DNA of 64,000 bases, from positions 62,001-126,000 of the forward strand of contig JAYKXP010000082.1 of assembly GCA_037176845.1 (NCBI GenBank), given 5' to 3'. Shown piece after piece: positions 11,145 through 23,370 of the stretch; position 1 is the stretch's first letter, and every line of letters starts with the position of its first letter. The position numbers and the translations under genes are program-made. The stretch comes from Paramarasmius palmivorus (lineage: Eukaryota > Basidiomycota > Agaricomycetes > Agaricales > Marasmiaceae). Under the pieces are notes generated by a model. It made no database searches, had not been told where the DNA came from, and was given only the letters and a program-made list of their open reading frames with translations.

Positions 11145-12659
11145 ATGGCTTCTCAGCCGACCGAAGATACCTTAACTGATGAACTAAAAGAGCAATTTGC
11201 GGATGAATACAGCAAGCGCGGCGGGAAGGACAAAAAGGCTTGGATAAAGATCGATAAAGGAGCATGCAGACGGGTGCGTCACCATCCTTTTCCTCCGAGT
11301 CTTGACTACTCTTTCATCACGTCTCATCTAGCCCTGTGAACGTTGTATCAAAGACTAAATGCCATGCGAGCCTCGTAAAGGTACCCATGGTGGAGCAACG
11401 CAATGTGATCATTGCTCCAAGAAGAGCAAGTGTTCAAAATCGGCCCAAGAGCGCAGAGACCGTGTTTCTAGCAGAATGGGCCTCACTAAGGTTCAATACG
11501 ACAGGTTGGAAGCTTGGTCACTTGCAGAACACCGTCCAGCGAAGGCACCACTCAAGGTAGATCACACACATTAGTTTCCATCTCTGTTCCATCTTGAAAT
11601 ATGTAGTATTTTTTCCCATTTAGAGCGCCTCTACCAAGTCCAAAGCACAAACTCGCAGATCCGCCAAACGTCCACACACTCGCACCGAACCCGAGGAAGG
11701 TCACAATAGATCCCAAGTCAAGCGAAAGCGGCATCAAAACCCCTCAGCCTCCTTACTCCAAAGACGCTCCTGATAACGTTCCTTCCAAACGACGTACCCT
11801 TCTTGGCCAGGTAAGAACATTCAACCTCCACTACGATCTTACTCACACAACACGTCCCAGCCCAAAAGAATTGCTTCCGGTCTAAAACAGAAGCGGTCCT
11901 TAGCAGCAGCGACGATGAACTGGTCTATCCGCCGGTGCGTCTTATCCGTTCTGTACAGTCCTATCTTTTTCAACGTCCCCTCAGACATGCTCACCTCCAA
12001 AAAACGCAAAATTCACACCAGGTCAAAGTTCACAACACACAGCCAGCACATTCGCAACGTACGTCATAATTTATTCTCAACATTCCCTTGAGTGTCACGA
12101 TTGTTGACCTCTGTAATAGCATGACCGTTACCACTCTGATGATTCCCGAAACTGATGACGAGGCCCCAAACCGCGCCAACCCACATGATATGCGTACCGC
12201 CGCTTCCTGTCCAGCTCCCACGATTCCTCATGTTTCCGAACATCGATCCCACCCTTGTGTGCCATTGGTAAACCGCCTTCACCATCTTGTCTCATACAAG
12301 TCTGAATAACAAATTACAGCATCCGTCATCTAGCGACATCAAACCAGTGTTCCAGACCAGTGGTCCTTCAGAATCGCAAATTCGCATCATCATTGAAACC
12401 TCTTCAAGCTCAAATGTCTGCGTGTCTTCGTGTGTTCACTGTCCTTGATACATGAACAACATGTACTGACACATCCACAGCACCGCAACTCAGTCCAGGA
12501 ATCAAACACGATTGCTTGAAGCGCTTCGCGGTATTCAACGCACTCTTGAGGATCTCTCCACAGATTTCCGATTTTCTCGGTGTCCGTTCAATGAATCTCT
12601 GGAAATATTGGACAGCAACACAAACCAGTTCAAAGGTGCCATATCAGATCTACGTTAGA
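11145..12659 (+). pseudogene. Cys-rich putative zinc-binding protein with in-frame stop
   Basis: The first exon (11145-11272) encodes a helical N-terminus ending KIDKGACRR and stops at a GTGCGT donor. The next exon (from 11332) continues CERCIKD, then a TAA, then MPCEPRKGTHGG, QCDHCSKKSKCSKSAQERR. The pattern of paired cysteines resembles DNA-binding or zinc-cluster proteins of mushrooms. The TAA sits where a Lys codon (AAA) would keep the frame, so one base change separates it from an open reading. Further exon-like stretches follow, the last at about 12482-12659 (QTRLLEALRGIQRTLEDLST to a TAG) with a helical, coiled-coil look. Frames between the middle exons do not all agree. A shorter protein could start at the Met just after the stop. 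Function is inferred from the Cys pattern only. Confidence 0.5.
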
Positions 12660-13387
12660 CCCGCGCTTACTTGTTGTATACCACTTTCTCGATGGACTGC
12701 ACCTTGCATGTATTACTCGTACCTGTATTCTTGTCGTCTAGTACTACTTGCTACCACATTATACATTTATAGCGACTGTACTCACAAATGCTCTTTAGAT
12801 TGCTGCCCTCCGACCCGACGTAAAAGCTATGACTCTTGACTAAGGACCGGCACTCACGCAATTCCTAGATAGTTTACTGCAACGCCTCCATATGAGCCTC
12901 ATCAAGATGACTCGAAATCATCCTCGTATCAGGCTTGAGGCATCGTGATAAGTTCATATGATCCGGCAAATGAAAGTTAGCCAAAGAAGTCTGGATAGCG
13001 TCGATGCATCCATCGCATCGTCAGGGTTCGACATTCAGCTGGAAGTCAAAGTCTCCCGAGTCCATGCTATTGAACCCACAGCGATTTCAGTGTTCGTTTT
13101 CGATGCCAGGTTCTCTCAATTTGTTGGTATTAATAGCTTCGGATTGACAATGTTTCAGTGTCGTTGAAGACACAAGTCTCTAGTTTTCAGCTGTGTGGGC
13201 ACGGTATTCAGACGGATTGTGAGGTGATTATTCAATTCTGCGGCTGGTAAGGTACTAAATCAACCAATACATGACTTTAGATAGCGGATACGATGCAGAA
13301 GCAACCAATACAATACAAATGCCTGAGAAAACAAGAAAGCGATGCAGCACACGGAGAAAGCAAGAAAGCAATGCAACGAGCGGAAAG
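12660..13387. other. Intergenic
   Basis: No gene is supported. A purine-rich, GAAAGC-containing stretch lies at about 13325-13400. Confidence 0.4.
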
Positions 13388-14881
13388 CTAATAAGAAAGC
13401 AGATTGTCAACTTGATATGTAGTCACCGCCGTATATTTCTGGAGTTTGCGACGGCACTCTTTATCTAAATGGCAACCAGGACCGAGAATGAGTTTTTCCA
13501 ACTGTGTCCCACAACTCAACCTCCGGTCCAATGCAAGCAAAAGTAGCGAATAACAGCCTGTGGAACGGATGTCCACATCGTATATATGCAAGTATTTGAG
13601 ATGGCGAAGGATGACACCACCGCGCTCGTCTGGATCAGCAAGTGCACCCACGATTTGATTAGCACATCCACCAACGATTTGGAGTTCTTCGATCCTACTT
13701 TCTGGAGATGAAGTTCGGAGAACGTTCAATAGCCGAGTTGTGTCGAGTGAGCACGCAGCTGTCGTTTCGATGCACACCCACCTCAGCTGAGAGCAATCGA
13801 GTTGACTGATTGCCATGCACAGGAGGGGTGTGAGGTCCATGGGATTCAAAGTCCTGTTTCCGAACGTGTTTTGGACAGCCAGAACAGGTCCTGTGAATGG
13901 CATTGCATGGTGAAACCACCCAGTGAGCGAAAGCCTGGAAAACCAATTGCCACTGAGGGTCACTATCTTCAGGCGTGATAGCTGATGTGACAGGATTTGC
14001 GGTGGAATGCTACAAAGCAATGCATCAAAGTCCTTGATATTGATATCCGCGTCGTCTACCCAATCCAGGCCCATTTGATCACAGGACAGAGTGATTGACA
14101 TCAGCTGAGGTGTCGAAATATGCTTGAGGAAATTGGAGCATGAGGTGGTAGTGGTGCCGGCGACACTCAATTCGATGAGACTTGCCAGCGAAAACATGCG
14201 CCGCGAGTTCGACTGGTCATTTTTTCGGAGGCACGAGCCTAGATGTAACACCTTCAATAAAGGAGCCGAGTTCAATGCCTCGAGCAAGTCCTTTACTGGT
14301 GGAACGCGGGAGTCATCTCTCTGGCAGCTCTCAATATCCAGGTAGAGGACCGTGGACAAGGTGAAGCGCAAAGATGAAGTCCAACCGACCGAGACTATGG
14401 GTAGCCTCAACTTCACATGGGCCAACACGGGCATGCTAGTGTCACCGCTACCCAGGAAGGCAGTAGGTAGCGAGCACTGAACACATGACACACCGTTGTG
14501 CTCCATACATCTCACGTCGAGAGATCGAAGAAGGGGAACTGGTTGTGCCAGCATCTCAACAAGGGCTGCTACTAGCGGATCGGCATGCGAAATTAGCGAT
14601 AATTCCAACGATGCAATACGGCTGGTGAGAGGGATAACGAGGCGGACCATCTCGGCGTCGGTCGGCTGGATGAGGCGAATGTGAAGCGGTGCATTTTGGG
14701 ATCTTTGAATCCATAGCTTGGCGAGGTGGTGACGGGTCATGTCCACGAAACGCCAGAGTAAAGGGTCGGAAAGAGCGAGAATTCTCCATCCTTGGCATAT
14801 TTTGGTAATCAAAAGTAGATCCTCGCACGTTGGGGCCAATTCCAAGAAGATAATGGACATTATTTCCGAGGGCAACTGCAT
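13388..14881 (-). CDS. F-box-like / leucine-rich protein
   Basis: A 497-residue open frame on the minus strand. The N-terminus (LPSEIMSIIFLELAP, then ICQGWRILALSDPLLWRFVD) is an F-box-like motif followed by the usual W-R and LW positions of mushroom F-box proteins, which link substrates to the SKP1-cullin-F-box ubiquitin ligase. The rest has irregular leucine-rich units (LRSLDVRCME, LKVLHLGSCL, LKIVTLSGNW, LKYLHIYDVD, LEKLILGPGC). A small upstream exon is possible, because acceptor-like CTTCCAG and CTGCAG precede the Met, but no phase-consistent first exon was found. A Met start is given. Such genes occur in large, fast-evolving families in Agaricomycetes. Confidence 0.85.
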   Translation of the reverse strand: MQLPSEIMSIIFLELAPTCEDLLLITKICQGWRILALSDPLLWRFVDMTRHHLAKLWIQRSQNAPLHIRLIQPTDAEMVRLVIPLTSRIASLELSLISHADPLVAALVEMLAQPVPLLRSLDVRCMEHNGVSCVQCSLPTAFLGSGDTSMPVLAHVKLRLPIVSVGWTSSLRFTLSTVLYLDIESCQRDDSRVPPVKDLLEALNSAPLLKVLHLGSCLRKNDQSNSRRMFSLASLIELSVAGTTTTSCSNFLKHISTPQLMSITLSCDQMGLDWVDDADINIKDFDALLCSIPPQILSHQLSRLKIVTLSGNWFSRLSLTGWFHHAMPFTGPVLAVQNTFGNRTLNPMDLTPLLCMAISQLDCSQLRWVCIETTAACSLDTTRLLNVLRTSSPESRIEELQIVGGCANQIVGALADPDERGGVILRHLKYLHIYDVDIRSTGCYSLLLLALDRRLSCGTQLEKLILGPGCHLDKECRRKLQKYTAVTTYQVDNLLSY

Positions 14882-16309
14882 GATCTGTGCCTGCAGAGTA
14901 GTGTGTAAAGGGTGTGAGGATGTTACATTGGTTGCTGGAAGGGAAAGAGGGGGACCTTGTCATTGTTGCAGGAGGAAGTCGCCTGGGGCATTGGCCAAGC
15001 CTGGTATATTATTAGTACAAGAGTAGGAGAAATATGAACTTTCACGCACCTGCGACCTTTTTGTGAGCTCGAGTTTCACCTAGATGCGAGGGAGAATGGA
15101 AGGAAAGAGGTATGAGCAGCCGAAAATCAACTTGTGACTGATAGTCACAGTCGGAAAGCGACGCGATGGCAGACGAATCACGATTTGGCCAAGCGGCACG
15201 TGGTGGCGAGGCGCTGACGTCGGTCCGGCGAATCGGGTAAGTACTAGCCAGCGTTGGTCGTTGACTATTTCCGAAAGTACCAGCGCTGCAGCGGAAATAG
15301 CCAACATCTATTTCCCATCTATAACGGGACGGGAAAATGTCATCTTCAAGTTTGTATATTCAGAACAAAAAAAGACCAGCGGAAAAATTAACGAAGTAGA
15401 GCCATTGTACTTCATGAACCCTATTCCCATTTTGTTATGCCGGGGCTATTTCTCTTTAATGCTGCAGCTTGCCAGCGATTACTCACCTTAGACTTGTCAT
15501 CAAATGACAGAGTCAGAATGTTGGCCGGAAGTCACAGTGTGCAACATACTCGTTGACTGTCGCGACTATACAGCATCGATTCTGCCGCTGTCTCCCACAA
15601 CGGCGCAATGACAGCACACTTTACAGTAAACATATGGGTCTACGCATCATAGACGATTTCAGATGTTCCATGGAGTAACATCTGCCATTTGCACTGTACC
15701 CCAGCTCAATTCCCACTCTCATCTAATTCCTTAAGCGCGGCATGACGACGGAAGACCTCTGGCTCAAAACCGAGTGAACGAATGATAACCATCGTTCTGG
15801 AGGTTTGGCTGGTCGTAGATCGGACGACAATGGCTGGTTTGGGGAATCGGGTATGTGAGATGATGGTCGACGTTTCGCACGCAACCGCTGGTATCCAAGG
15901 GTATCCATCGTTTTCATGAATCAGGATCGCGTTTATGATACTATCATTCTCAGTTCTGGGTACCATCAGTGGAGGACGCTTACGGACGTCGCTGATCGCC
16001 TGTCCCCAAGCTTCTTAGTCTCGCCCTCTGGTTCAGAATTATGACGCTAATAACTCAGTCAGCCTCGACCCAGGCGTTAATCAGAAACACCCACTATCAA
16101 TCCATTATGATATTTGTATGCCGAGTTGATAGTAGACGGATTGATGTAGCACTTTCTCGGCGCAGTGAAGCGTAAACACATCTCGTCTTGTCGCTCGATA
16201 CCAGGACACTGTGACTAACGAACGAATTTGACATTAGCAATGAAACACACTTCACCGTTTGAGATAGCCACGTACGTCGTTTTTAAGGCGTTTTTAAGGC
16301 TATCGCGCA
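14882..16309. other. Intergenic with short inverted-repeat partner
   Basis: Bases 15150-15212 are the inverted partner of 5603-5656 (shared core ACGTGGTGGCGAGGCGCTGA). An open frame at 15706-15966 (-), ending RRHAALKELDESGN, could be a final exon of an unrecognised gene, but no upstream exon could be joined to it. Confidence 0.4.
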
Positions 16310-16804
16310 TCAGCGAAGCCTGTCTTCCAACATCCGTAAAAGATGTTCTCCAGCCGTGTCTGACTTCATAACCTTGTCCACCGAGAGCGACTTTTGAAGC
16401 GTGGTGTCGGATTTGAGAGCGTCCTGCAACATTTGGAGTTGAATCAGAAAGTGAAGGCATCAGGAGTCAGTGTCTGTGGCCCTCACCATGGACTCCTTCT
16501 TTCCAAGGCTTGTACGTCGAATAGCAAACAAGAGTGCTTGAAGTCGCCTACGGATCGCACTCTATTTCGCGCGTTGTGGTAGAAACTACATTATGAGCGT
16601 GGAGCACGCACCTTTGCCACAGAGTCGAGATCGAGGCCGGACTTTGCCATACGACCATCGATGGATTCTGTCTTGTTTTTTCATCCCTGGGATGTCCTGG
16701 ACCATCCTCTTAATGAACCTCAAGTCCTGCTGGATACGTAGTGCAGAAGATTCCACACGTATCCCCAAGTCCGCTGGGCCTAGCGTCTTGTTGAGCGATC
16801 CGAG
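16310..16804 (-). pseudogene. Broken helical protein, 3' part of a minus-strand gene
   Basis: Three exon-like pieces join. The first (from 16804) encodes LGIRVESSALRIQQDLRFIK and MVQDIPG. After a run of six A/T (16676-16681) the frame changes to ESIDGRMAKSGLDLDSVAK with a good GTGCGT donor. The second piece encodes SAIRRRLQALLFAIRRTSLG, and the third DALKSDTTLQKSLSVDKVMK to RMLEDRLR and a stop at 16310. The switch at the homopolymer means a one-base indel, so this is a pseudogene or a sequencing error. Upstream exons are not found; they would run into the start of the plus-strand gene at 17073. Family unknown. Confidence 0.45.
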
Positions 16805-17072
16805 CTGTAACAGGATGAGAACCGATGAGAATCTTCATCGTGAACAATTAGCTTGCACAATCTGTGGTCTGTGAACTTGAGAGCTTAAGCGCTTGAGCCG
16901 AATTAGGGTTGTGCCTTTTTTCGTGGGAAATACGGCATACCTGGATAAATGAGCTCCACCGAGTCACGACAACCCAGTTGATTCTTGGATACACTAGTTG
17001 TGAGGTGCTAAATCTGTAAGTGTTTTTGTTTTCCTCACCATCGAAGTGATATTGAAACACATAGAATTTAGC

Positions 17073-18961
17073 ATGAACAAAAGTCGGAATTCTACTGTCT
17101 CCCGAGATGGGTTCTCCTATGATGGGTCTAAGTTCTACACCCAAGTATCCTGCGGCTCTCGCAAACATCAAATAGAACGTGCAGACGCAAATTACCTATA
17201 CAAATTGTTGACACGCCAAGGTCCTCGTAAAGATCGAACCCCCGCCTTCTACCGTGGCCAACTTATTCATTACGGTGTTGAACCTTCCAACCTGAAGACG
17301 AGAAAGGCCGCAAAACAGCAACTTTTAGCGGCATTTGAAAATTCTAACAAAAAGCTCGAGATACCTGAACATATACGACAGATCGAGTCGGAGCTCAATG
17401 ATCGATATCAAGCGGAGCCGGTGTACGAAGTCGGTAAGCTCAGACTCAGATTACGCCCAGTAAATTCACACCTAATTCAGTTTCTTAGAGACTATAAGGC
17501 AGGCAAGATGGAACCAAGGCGTATGGGTGAGTTGACATTATATGAATAATGCACCACCTGGTATTTAATTGGCTATCAGGACTATTTTGTCAAAGTATTC
17601 TCAGCTTAGCTTGACTGCTCGAAATGTGCCTAATAGTCTTATTCTTTCAGTGGTACAATTACGATGAAACCGAAAACTCGTGAGTTGTTGCTTGCTCGTG
17701 TGTAGATAGTTTGACTTCCTCCATCCTTTTTCCAGGTGGGAGCCCGCGATCTCACTCAAAAACTGTTTGTGGACATTTCAAAGATTCTGGTTAGATGTCG
17801 GAATGGACAATCTTGGGGGTTCGTCATCTTTGGAGGATGGATTCACGCTGTACAGTAGTACTTCATACCAAGGTACGTTTTACCAGGCTAAATGATCACA
17901 AGATGGCAAATGCAATTCCACAGAGCGCTGTTTGACACGCTGCCAAGGCAACTTATACGAACCCGAGGAAGCAGATGACACGGGCTTTGTTGGAGATGAC
18001 TTGGACGAAATCAGTGCTGGTAGGGCAAGATACATCCAATCTGCCATGATATTTACAGCCTGTTTCAGGTGCAGACATTGCTACCACTGATATTATAGTC
18101 CCCGACGAGATCGAGGACCTAGAATCTTCAGGGACAGATTGCTCGGTTGCAGGTTTGACGTATACTGTACCAGGAAGTTGGTTGAACCTTGTTGCTCTGA
18201 TGCTTTGGCCAGTTATGTTGATATGTCATCGTGTTTAGGACTACAAGTAGCTGTGCCACACCCATCGCTGCTGTGGGCTGTCCCAGAAGCATTGGGGCTA
18301 ATGGATCTCACATCCGATGATCGGTATCAAGTATCTCCGCCTTTTTGATCCCCTGCTGCTCTTGGACTAACATGACTTGTAGATCGTTCAGTTATCTCTA
18401 CAAACACAAAAGGTCAACGCGCTCCAGCTTTTATATCGAAAGGCCAAAAATGACACCAAAGAGGTGAGTCTCTCTAATGTCAGCATGGACAACATTTCAT
18501 TCGATACGAAGGATTCGAATTGGATCAATGGATGGGGCAATGGGTGCATGGTACATGAAGTCCTTTATATGATACACCTCGATGTAACCATTGCTCTTAG
18601 ATCTGTTATAACGGCAAACCGGCTCAAGGCATGCTTGCCTGTTCATGTCGTTTCAAGGCGTATTGCATGCAATGCTTGCAAAAATTGATGAACGATCATG
18701 GTAATGGCAAAGAAGGACTGGTTTCCTGTAAGTGTCCCTGATCCTTGACCTAAGATACCTAGCTAAAGCTGGTTCTCCAGGCCCGACATGCCGTGAACAC
18801 GTTTACGCGGTCAGCAAGACATGGATAGACCGTTCGCCTGGAGATAATAGAGCACACCAAGCGAAGAAAGCAGAGAAACGAAAACGAAACAAAGATAATC
18901 GTATGCTTGCAAAGTTCCTACGCAGAGACGATGGCAGCCGGGATATGACCCAACGAAAATA
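17073..18961 (+). CDS. Chromodomain protein with C-terminal RING-like zinc motif (splicing uncertain)
   Basis: Exon 1 (17073 to about 17526) encodes a basic domain (YLYKLLTRQGPRKDRTPAFY, RGQLIHYGVEPS) seen in other mushroom proteins of unknown role. Short exons then spell a chromodomain core: DYFVK, WYNYDETENS, WEPAISLKNCLWTF; chromodomains bind methylated lysine on histones. Acidic, disordered exons follow (DDTGFVGDDLDEISAG; TDIIVPDEIEDLESS). The last exons give CSCRFKAYCMQC, CPTCREHVYAVSKTW and a very basic end (KKAEKRKRNKDN), a RING-like arrangement. From the WEP exon onward the phases agree. The join between exon 1 and the DYFVK exon does not (phase 1 against phase 0), so a frameshift or an unusual splice is possible. 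A chromatin role is inferred from the chromodomain. Confidence 0.55.
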
Positions 18962-19519
18962 GATGCCAAGTCTCAACCAAACCGTAGACTAAGATACCTC
19001 CACATTTTTGGAAATCATGCCATTTATTCAGGCTGGTCGTTCGGCAAAATTGGTTCGTCATACAGTGTGAAAACGCTCTTGGGTTGCTAGTACTCCTGGA
19101 ATGGGTCGGAGTTTGCTTCCGACCGCGAGTTCTGGGGGGGGGGGCCGAGATTTTGTTCTGAGTAATACATGGGCAGCACGGGTATCGATTTTGTAACTGC
19201 TGAAGTCCTAGACCAGGACTAGAATCGGCAGTAGTTGAGAGTCCGTGAAAATCAACTAGAGCAGTCATGGAGATCATGGGTAAGAAAGGACAGAGCTATA
19301 TAGAAAACTTGTGACGGACCGACGCGATCAGCGCAGGGGTCGTATTACATGTGAACAGACAAGCAAACCAACTCATCAGATCCCACGACAGAGTGAGGTG
19401 GTGGATACTGGAAACGCATCGGAACACACCTTCCGGTAGTAAATAAGTAGGATTGGATGCACCAAGTGTACACCTTCGACCGTATGAAGCATTACCATGC
19501 TTCGATGTGGTCGTCATCG
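18962..19519. other. Intergenic
   Basis: No gene is supported. An 11-base G run lies at about 19134-19144. Confidence 0.4.
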
Positions 19520-20290
19520 TTTGGTATAGTATCGAAGCCCATGTGTGCAAGAATTTGGCGCCCAACTGTTACCAGAAACCACCACCGTCGACTTGTCAGC
19601 GGAGTTCTCAAGGCTTTCTCTGAGGATGGCTTGCCGCCAATATCCAAAGGGATGCTTTGGAGTGTTCTCTGACGATCCACATGGTGGTTGGTCGATGGTT
19701 GATTCTGCACTGGGTATCCGAAAAAGCGTCAACTGCACGACGACGCAACCATGGATCCAATTGCTAGCTCTCAAATCATCTAGAAGGGAGGTAAGAAGTT
19801 TTATATATGGTCCAAATATGGTCTTTCCGATGACGCAAAGGCTCACCACGTCATAAGAGTTAGATGCTGGAGAACCTGGAAGAGGTCAGCTTCGTCGGTC
19901 GCATCGTTTTTAGTATTCAAACTGTTACTCATTCCTCACCTAGTACCATCCAGCAACTCTCAGCAGCCATATCATCTCTTACTCAAAGTCCCTGAATTTT
20001 TAAACCTCCACGGAGAAGCAAAACACCGCGTACGACGAGCACTCCGACGAACACATGCAATTTTCTTATATCAACCTTGCACGCGGCAGGCTGTTCAGTT
20101 ATCAAAGAGACCTATGTACGGTGATGTGCCGTAGTGATGATGGAGGCTGTTCGTCTGGTATGTCGACTCAATTCTTATTACTCAGAATAGTTCAAATTAA
20201 CAGACTCTTGCTCTCTTGCTCCAATATCTTCAGCTCCTGACTCAAATAGAGCACCTCGTAAATCCGAGACAGACGTCATGAATGCTCTTT
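19520..20290 (+). pseudogene. Degenerate copy of the unit at 42190-42932
   Basis: Stretches here match the reverse complement of 42190-42900: a block ending GGATGGCTTGCCGCCAATATCCAAA, a block beginning GATGCTGGAGAACCTGG, and CCTCCACGGAGAAGCAAAACACCGCG. A 150-200 bp piece (19673-19860) has no counterpart in the other copy, and stops interrupt the frame. The matching continues through GAGCACCTCGTAAATCC directly into the demethylase pseudogene, so the two were probably adjacent before duplication. The product is unrecognised in both copies. Confidence 0.7.
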
Positions 20291-22690
20291 AATGTAAGAA
20301 CCAAAACCGACTCTGAAACGTTAAAACTGCCCCCTCATTCTAGGGATACTCGGCCCTTGGGCTCGAGGATCGTCCTAGCTTTCATCCTGCCGTCGAATCA
20401 TTTAGTGATTCTATGGCGAACATCACCTCTATCTCAGAAAAAGCGGAGGAGTACGATTGGAATGTGGCTTTCGTCAAAGATGCCGAGGTTCGTCGTTACT
20501 TGTTCTCTTTGCTGCGGTCAGATCGGTAGTGATTTCAATTCAAAAACTATCTTACAGTGACTGAATCTGATGGAGGCCCCTTCGAGAGCCAAACACAACT
20601 TCTTTGAGCAATTATACCGGTTTCACAAACGGCAAGGTAAATCGAGTAGTTTTGCCTGCTGTTAATCACAAGCCTTTCGACTTTGGTTGCTGCGAAAGGA
20701 AATCCAGAAGATGGGGGGATTTGAAAACGGTACGGCTAGATCCATTGAATTGTCTTTTCTTTTGAGATGTTGACGAAGACATCCCAGTCAGCAAAGGAAA
20801 GAAGTATCGCACCGAGCAAGCTCTCACGCTTGAGTTCTACTGCTTCTAATCCCGGTAGTACACAGTCAGGCCCTTTGACTGTAACCTTCAGTCCATTCTG
20901 CACCAGAGGAAAATGAAACGAAGGAACGTCGGACTAAGCTTGGGCGCAGCACTGGCAAAGCTCCCAAGCCCGGAACGGTATGTGTTGTCCAAGGATATAG
21001 AAGACTCGACTGACATTATTCGCAACAGATGAGGATAAGAATACCACACCTCACGCCAATCGTTGAATACTGGTGGGACTAGTGCCGGTATAGGTAGAAC
21101 AGACCTCTTATCAACTGATTGTCATATGTCCTACACAGCAGAATGTAGGGGAGAGATATTGCTTTGCGATGGCTCCGGCAGCGGTAGGCCTAGCCTTTCG
21201 AAACGATGAACATCCACTGACCTGTCAACGTTAGGATTTTACATGTTCTGCCCTATCCTGTCCTTGGAGAGTGTACCAAAGCAGCAATGGTTTTGTTTTA
21301 TATGTCTCTCTGGCACGGGCGGCGACTACGGTTTTGATGAAGGGGAAGAGCCTCTCTTCCAGGCAAGGGACCTTGAGTTCAGGCACGCATCGACCCAGAT
21401 GAGCGCAAATCCGACAAGTTTGGCGAAGTCTTGGTCATTGAGAACGATGTCGAGAACGGGTCCTGGCGCCTTGTTCAATCCCAGACGAGACGGTCGAGAC
21501 CGAGTACGGTGCAGGCATAGGTTCTACTACACGTGGGAGGCTAGTTCATCCCCTCTTCACACCACTCTGTCCTAATAGATTTTCAGTGCAATGCCAACTC
21601 TGGAGACCCACTCGCTCGACCTTTATTCGGAGAACCCTTGGAATCTGAATAATATACCCGTCCTCCTGGATTCACTCTAATACCTCGTCAGGTCGGATAT
21701 ATCTGGGATGACAGTGCCTTGGACGTATGTCGGAATGGCTTTCTCCACATTCCGTTGGCACAATGTGGTAGACTTGGACCACTTGCTCAATTATTTGATT
21801 GAAGTACCTATGTTCTCCGGTAGGATCAGTACATGCGCAGCATCCATTTTAGTGAGTGAATTTCCGCTCTTTGATGAACGCCCTACTCATCGGCGTACTT
21901 TAGAACACTGGGGTGAAACCAAGACATGGTATAGCATTCCAGGTGACGACGCAGAGAAATCGAATTGGCCATACGCTACGAGGTTCCAAGCCTCATCGAA
22001 GCTCAGCCCGACTTGCTGTTTCAGCTTGTCACTGTTCGCTGGGGTATGAATGTGATCAGAGAGCCAGCGATTTTGTCTTGACCTTCCCCAAGGCTTATCA
22101 TGCTGCGTTTGACCATGGTGTACGTGTCTTCTATTTTCTTCTTGTTATGGTGTTTACTGATTGCCCCAAAGCTTAATTTCAGTTAGGCTGTCAACTCCGC
22201 TCTGCTGATTGGATTTCCTATGGACGTGAATGAGTAAAACGTTACCGTGCCTTTCAAAAGTTGGTGATGTTCGAGCTCTTGACTACTATCACTCAATAAG
22301 CAATTTGATCAAGACTGCTATGTGGCGAATATAACCCTGTGATCATATATATTCCAAAGCTCACCTTGATTGTCCATATCTATTAAGGTCACCGAAAGTC
22401 TCCAAAGAACTTGCCAATCGACGGAAGGCGCGGCTCAGGGCATCAGCGAAATTCAAAGAACAGGACCATCTCAAAGACCAATATCAATGTATGACTTGCA
22501 AGGGTTTCTGCTGCCCCTCGCAAATCACTTGCGCCTGCATTACCAAAGTAATTTGCGCTGATCATGCAGAACTGCTCTGCAGGCATCTGTTTGGTCACCT
22601 TACATTGCGTAAACGATTCAGCGACACAGACCTCTCCGACACGCACAAACGGTATCCGAGCGAGCTGGTACTTATCCTTCTTTCGTGGCT
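20291..22690 (+). pseudogene. KDM5: Decayed KDM5/JARID1-type histone H3K4 demethylase
   Basis: KDM5 proteins remove methyl groups from histone H3 lysine 4. Their domain order JmjN, ARID, PHD, JmjC, C5HC2 zinc finger is readable here in order but across shifting frames. JmjN (about 20350-20495): GLEDRPSFHPAVESFSDSMA. ARID (20580-20735): FFEQLYRFHKRQG, VVLPAVNHKPFDF, then after a shift LLRKEIQKMGGFEN. PHD (21135-21330): CRGEILLCDG, where a Ser replaces the expected next Cys, then QQWFCFICLSGTGGDYGFDE. JmjC (21705-22185): MTVPWTYVGMAFSTF, HWGETKTWYSIPGDDAEK, TFPKAYHA; the iron-binding HxE region is replaced by HNVVDLDHLL. C5HC2 (22385-22640): YQCMTCKGFCC, LTLRKRFSDTDL. Frameshifts, stops and loss of iron ligands make it non-functional. 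Shards of the same gene lie at 39262-39585 and 63370-63990. Confidence 0.9.
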
Positions 22691-23370
22691 TTTGAAAATT
22701 TGACCCCTGGCTTTAATCTTGTTACGCCTTTCATTGTAACTGGGTATTATGGGTTGTTACTAAAGTCCTATACTGGCACCAAATACGGCTCGATATGTAC
22801 TTGCACAGCAAAGCGTCTGCATTACTAGAGAATGTTCGATGCCCACGTAACAGCTTCCTGTAGATTACACGCAGTACACATCGATGAAGGACGGCATAAC
22901 TACTAGGCCTCGCTTACGAGGTTCTCCGCAAGAAAGCTATGCAACTTACAATTCCATTAGACGGTCAGGATCAACCATGTTTCATCAACCTTTGCATCTC
23001 CTGAGCAGCTACCCGATCCTAGGAACTCACGCCTATTCACGAGCACAAATCCTTCTCCAGCACGGCATGTCCTAAGTTTACTCGAACCACACGTTCTAGT
23101 TACCGAAGCTTCTATGATATCGTCCTCTTCGAAGACATTGATCCTGCACCCGTTGATTTCCCGTTGTGCGCACCGCCACGCATGTCTGTTGATGTCGAGG
23201 GGTGTTAGCGCTGCGTCGGAGTCGGCGGGTGGCATAGTATTAGATAGTATCATCATCTGCTGCCATAACTTTCCGTCATTATCTTAGTAGTTGTCAGAAT
23301 AGAAGTGAGACACACCTTCTCCAACATTGAGCGTTTGACAGGGACATTTAGCCATCAAATGTTCTCTGTT
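22691..23370. other. Intergenic
   Basis: Short open frames on both strands (22884-23075 +, 22957-23256 -) are not recognised and cannot be joined to neighbours. Confidence 0.4.

Noticed and set aside
14556..14963. Minus-strand frame overlapping the F-box start
   Set aside because: It reads the F-box coding sequence out of frame; the F-box frame has the recognisable domain.
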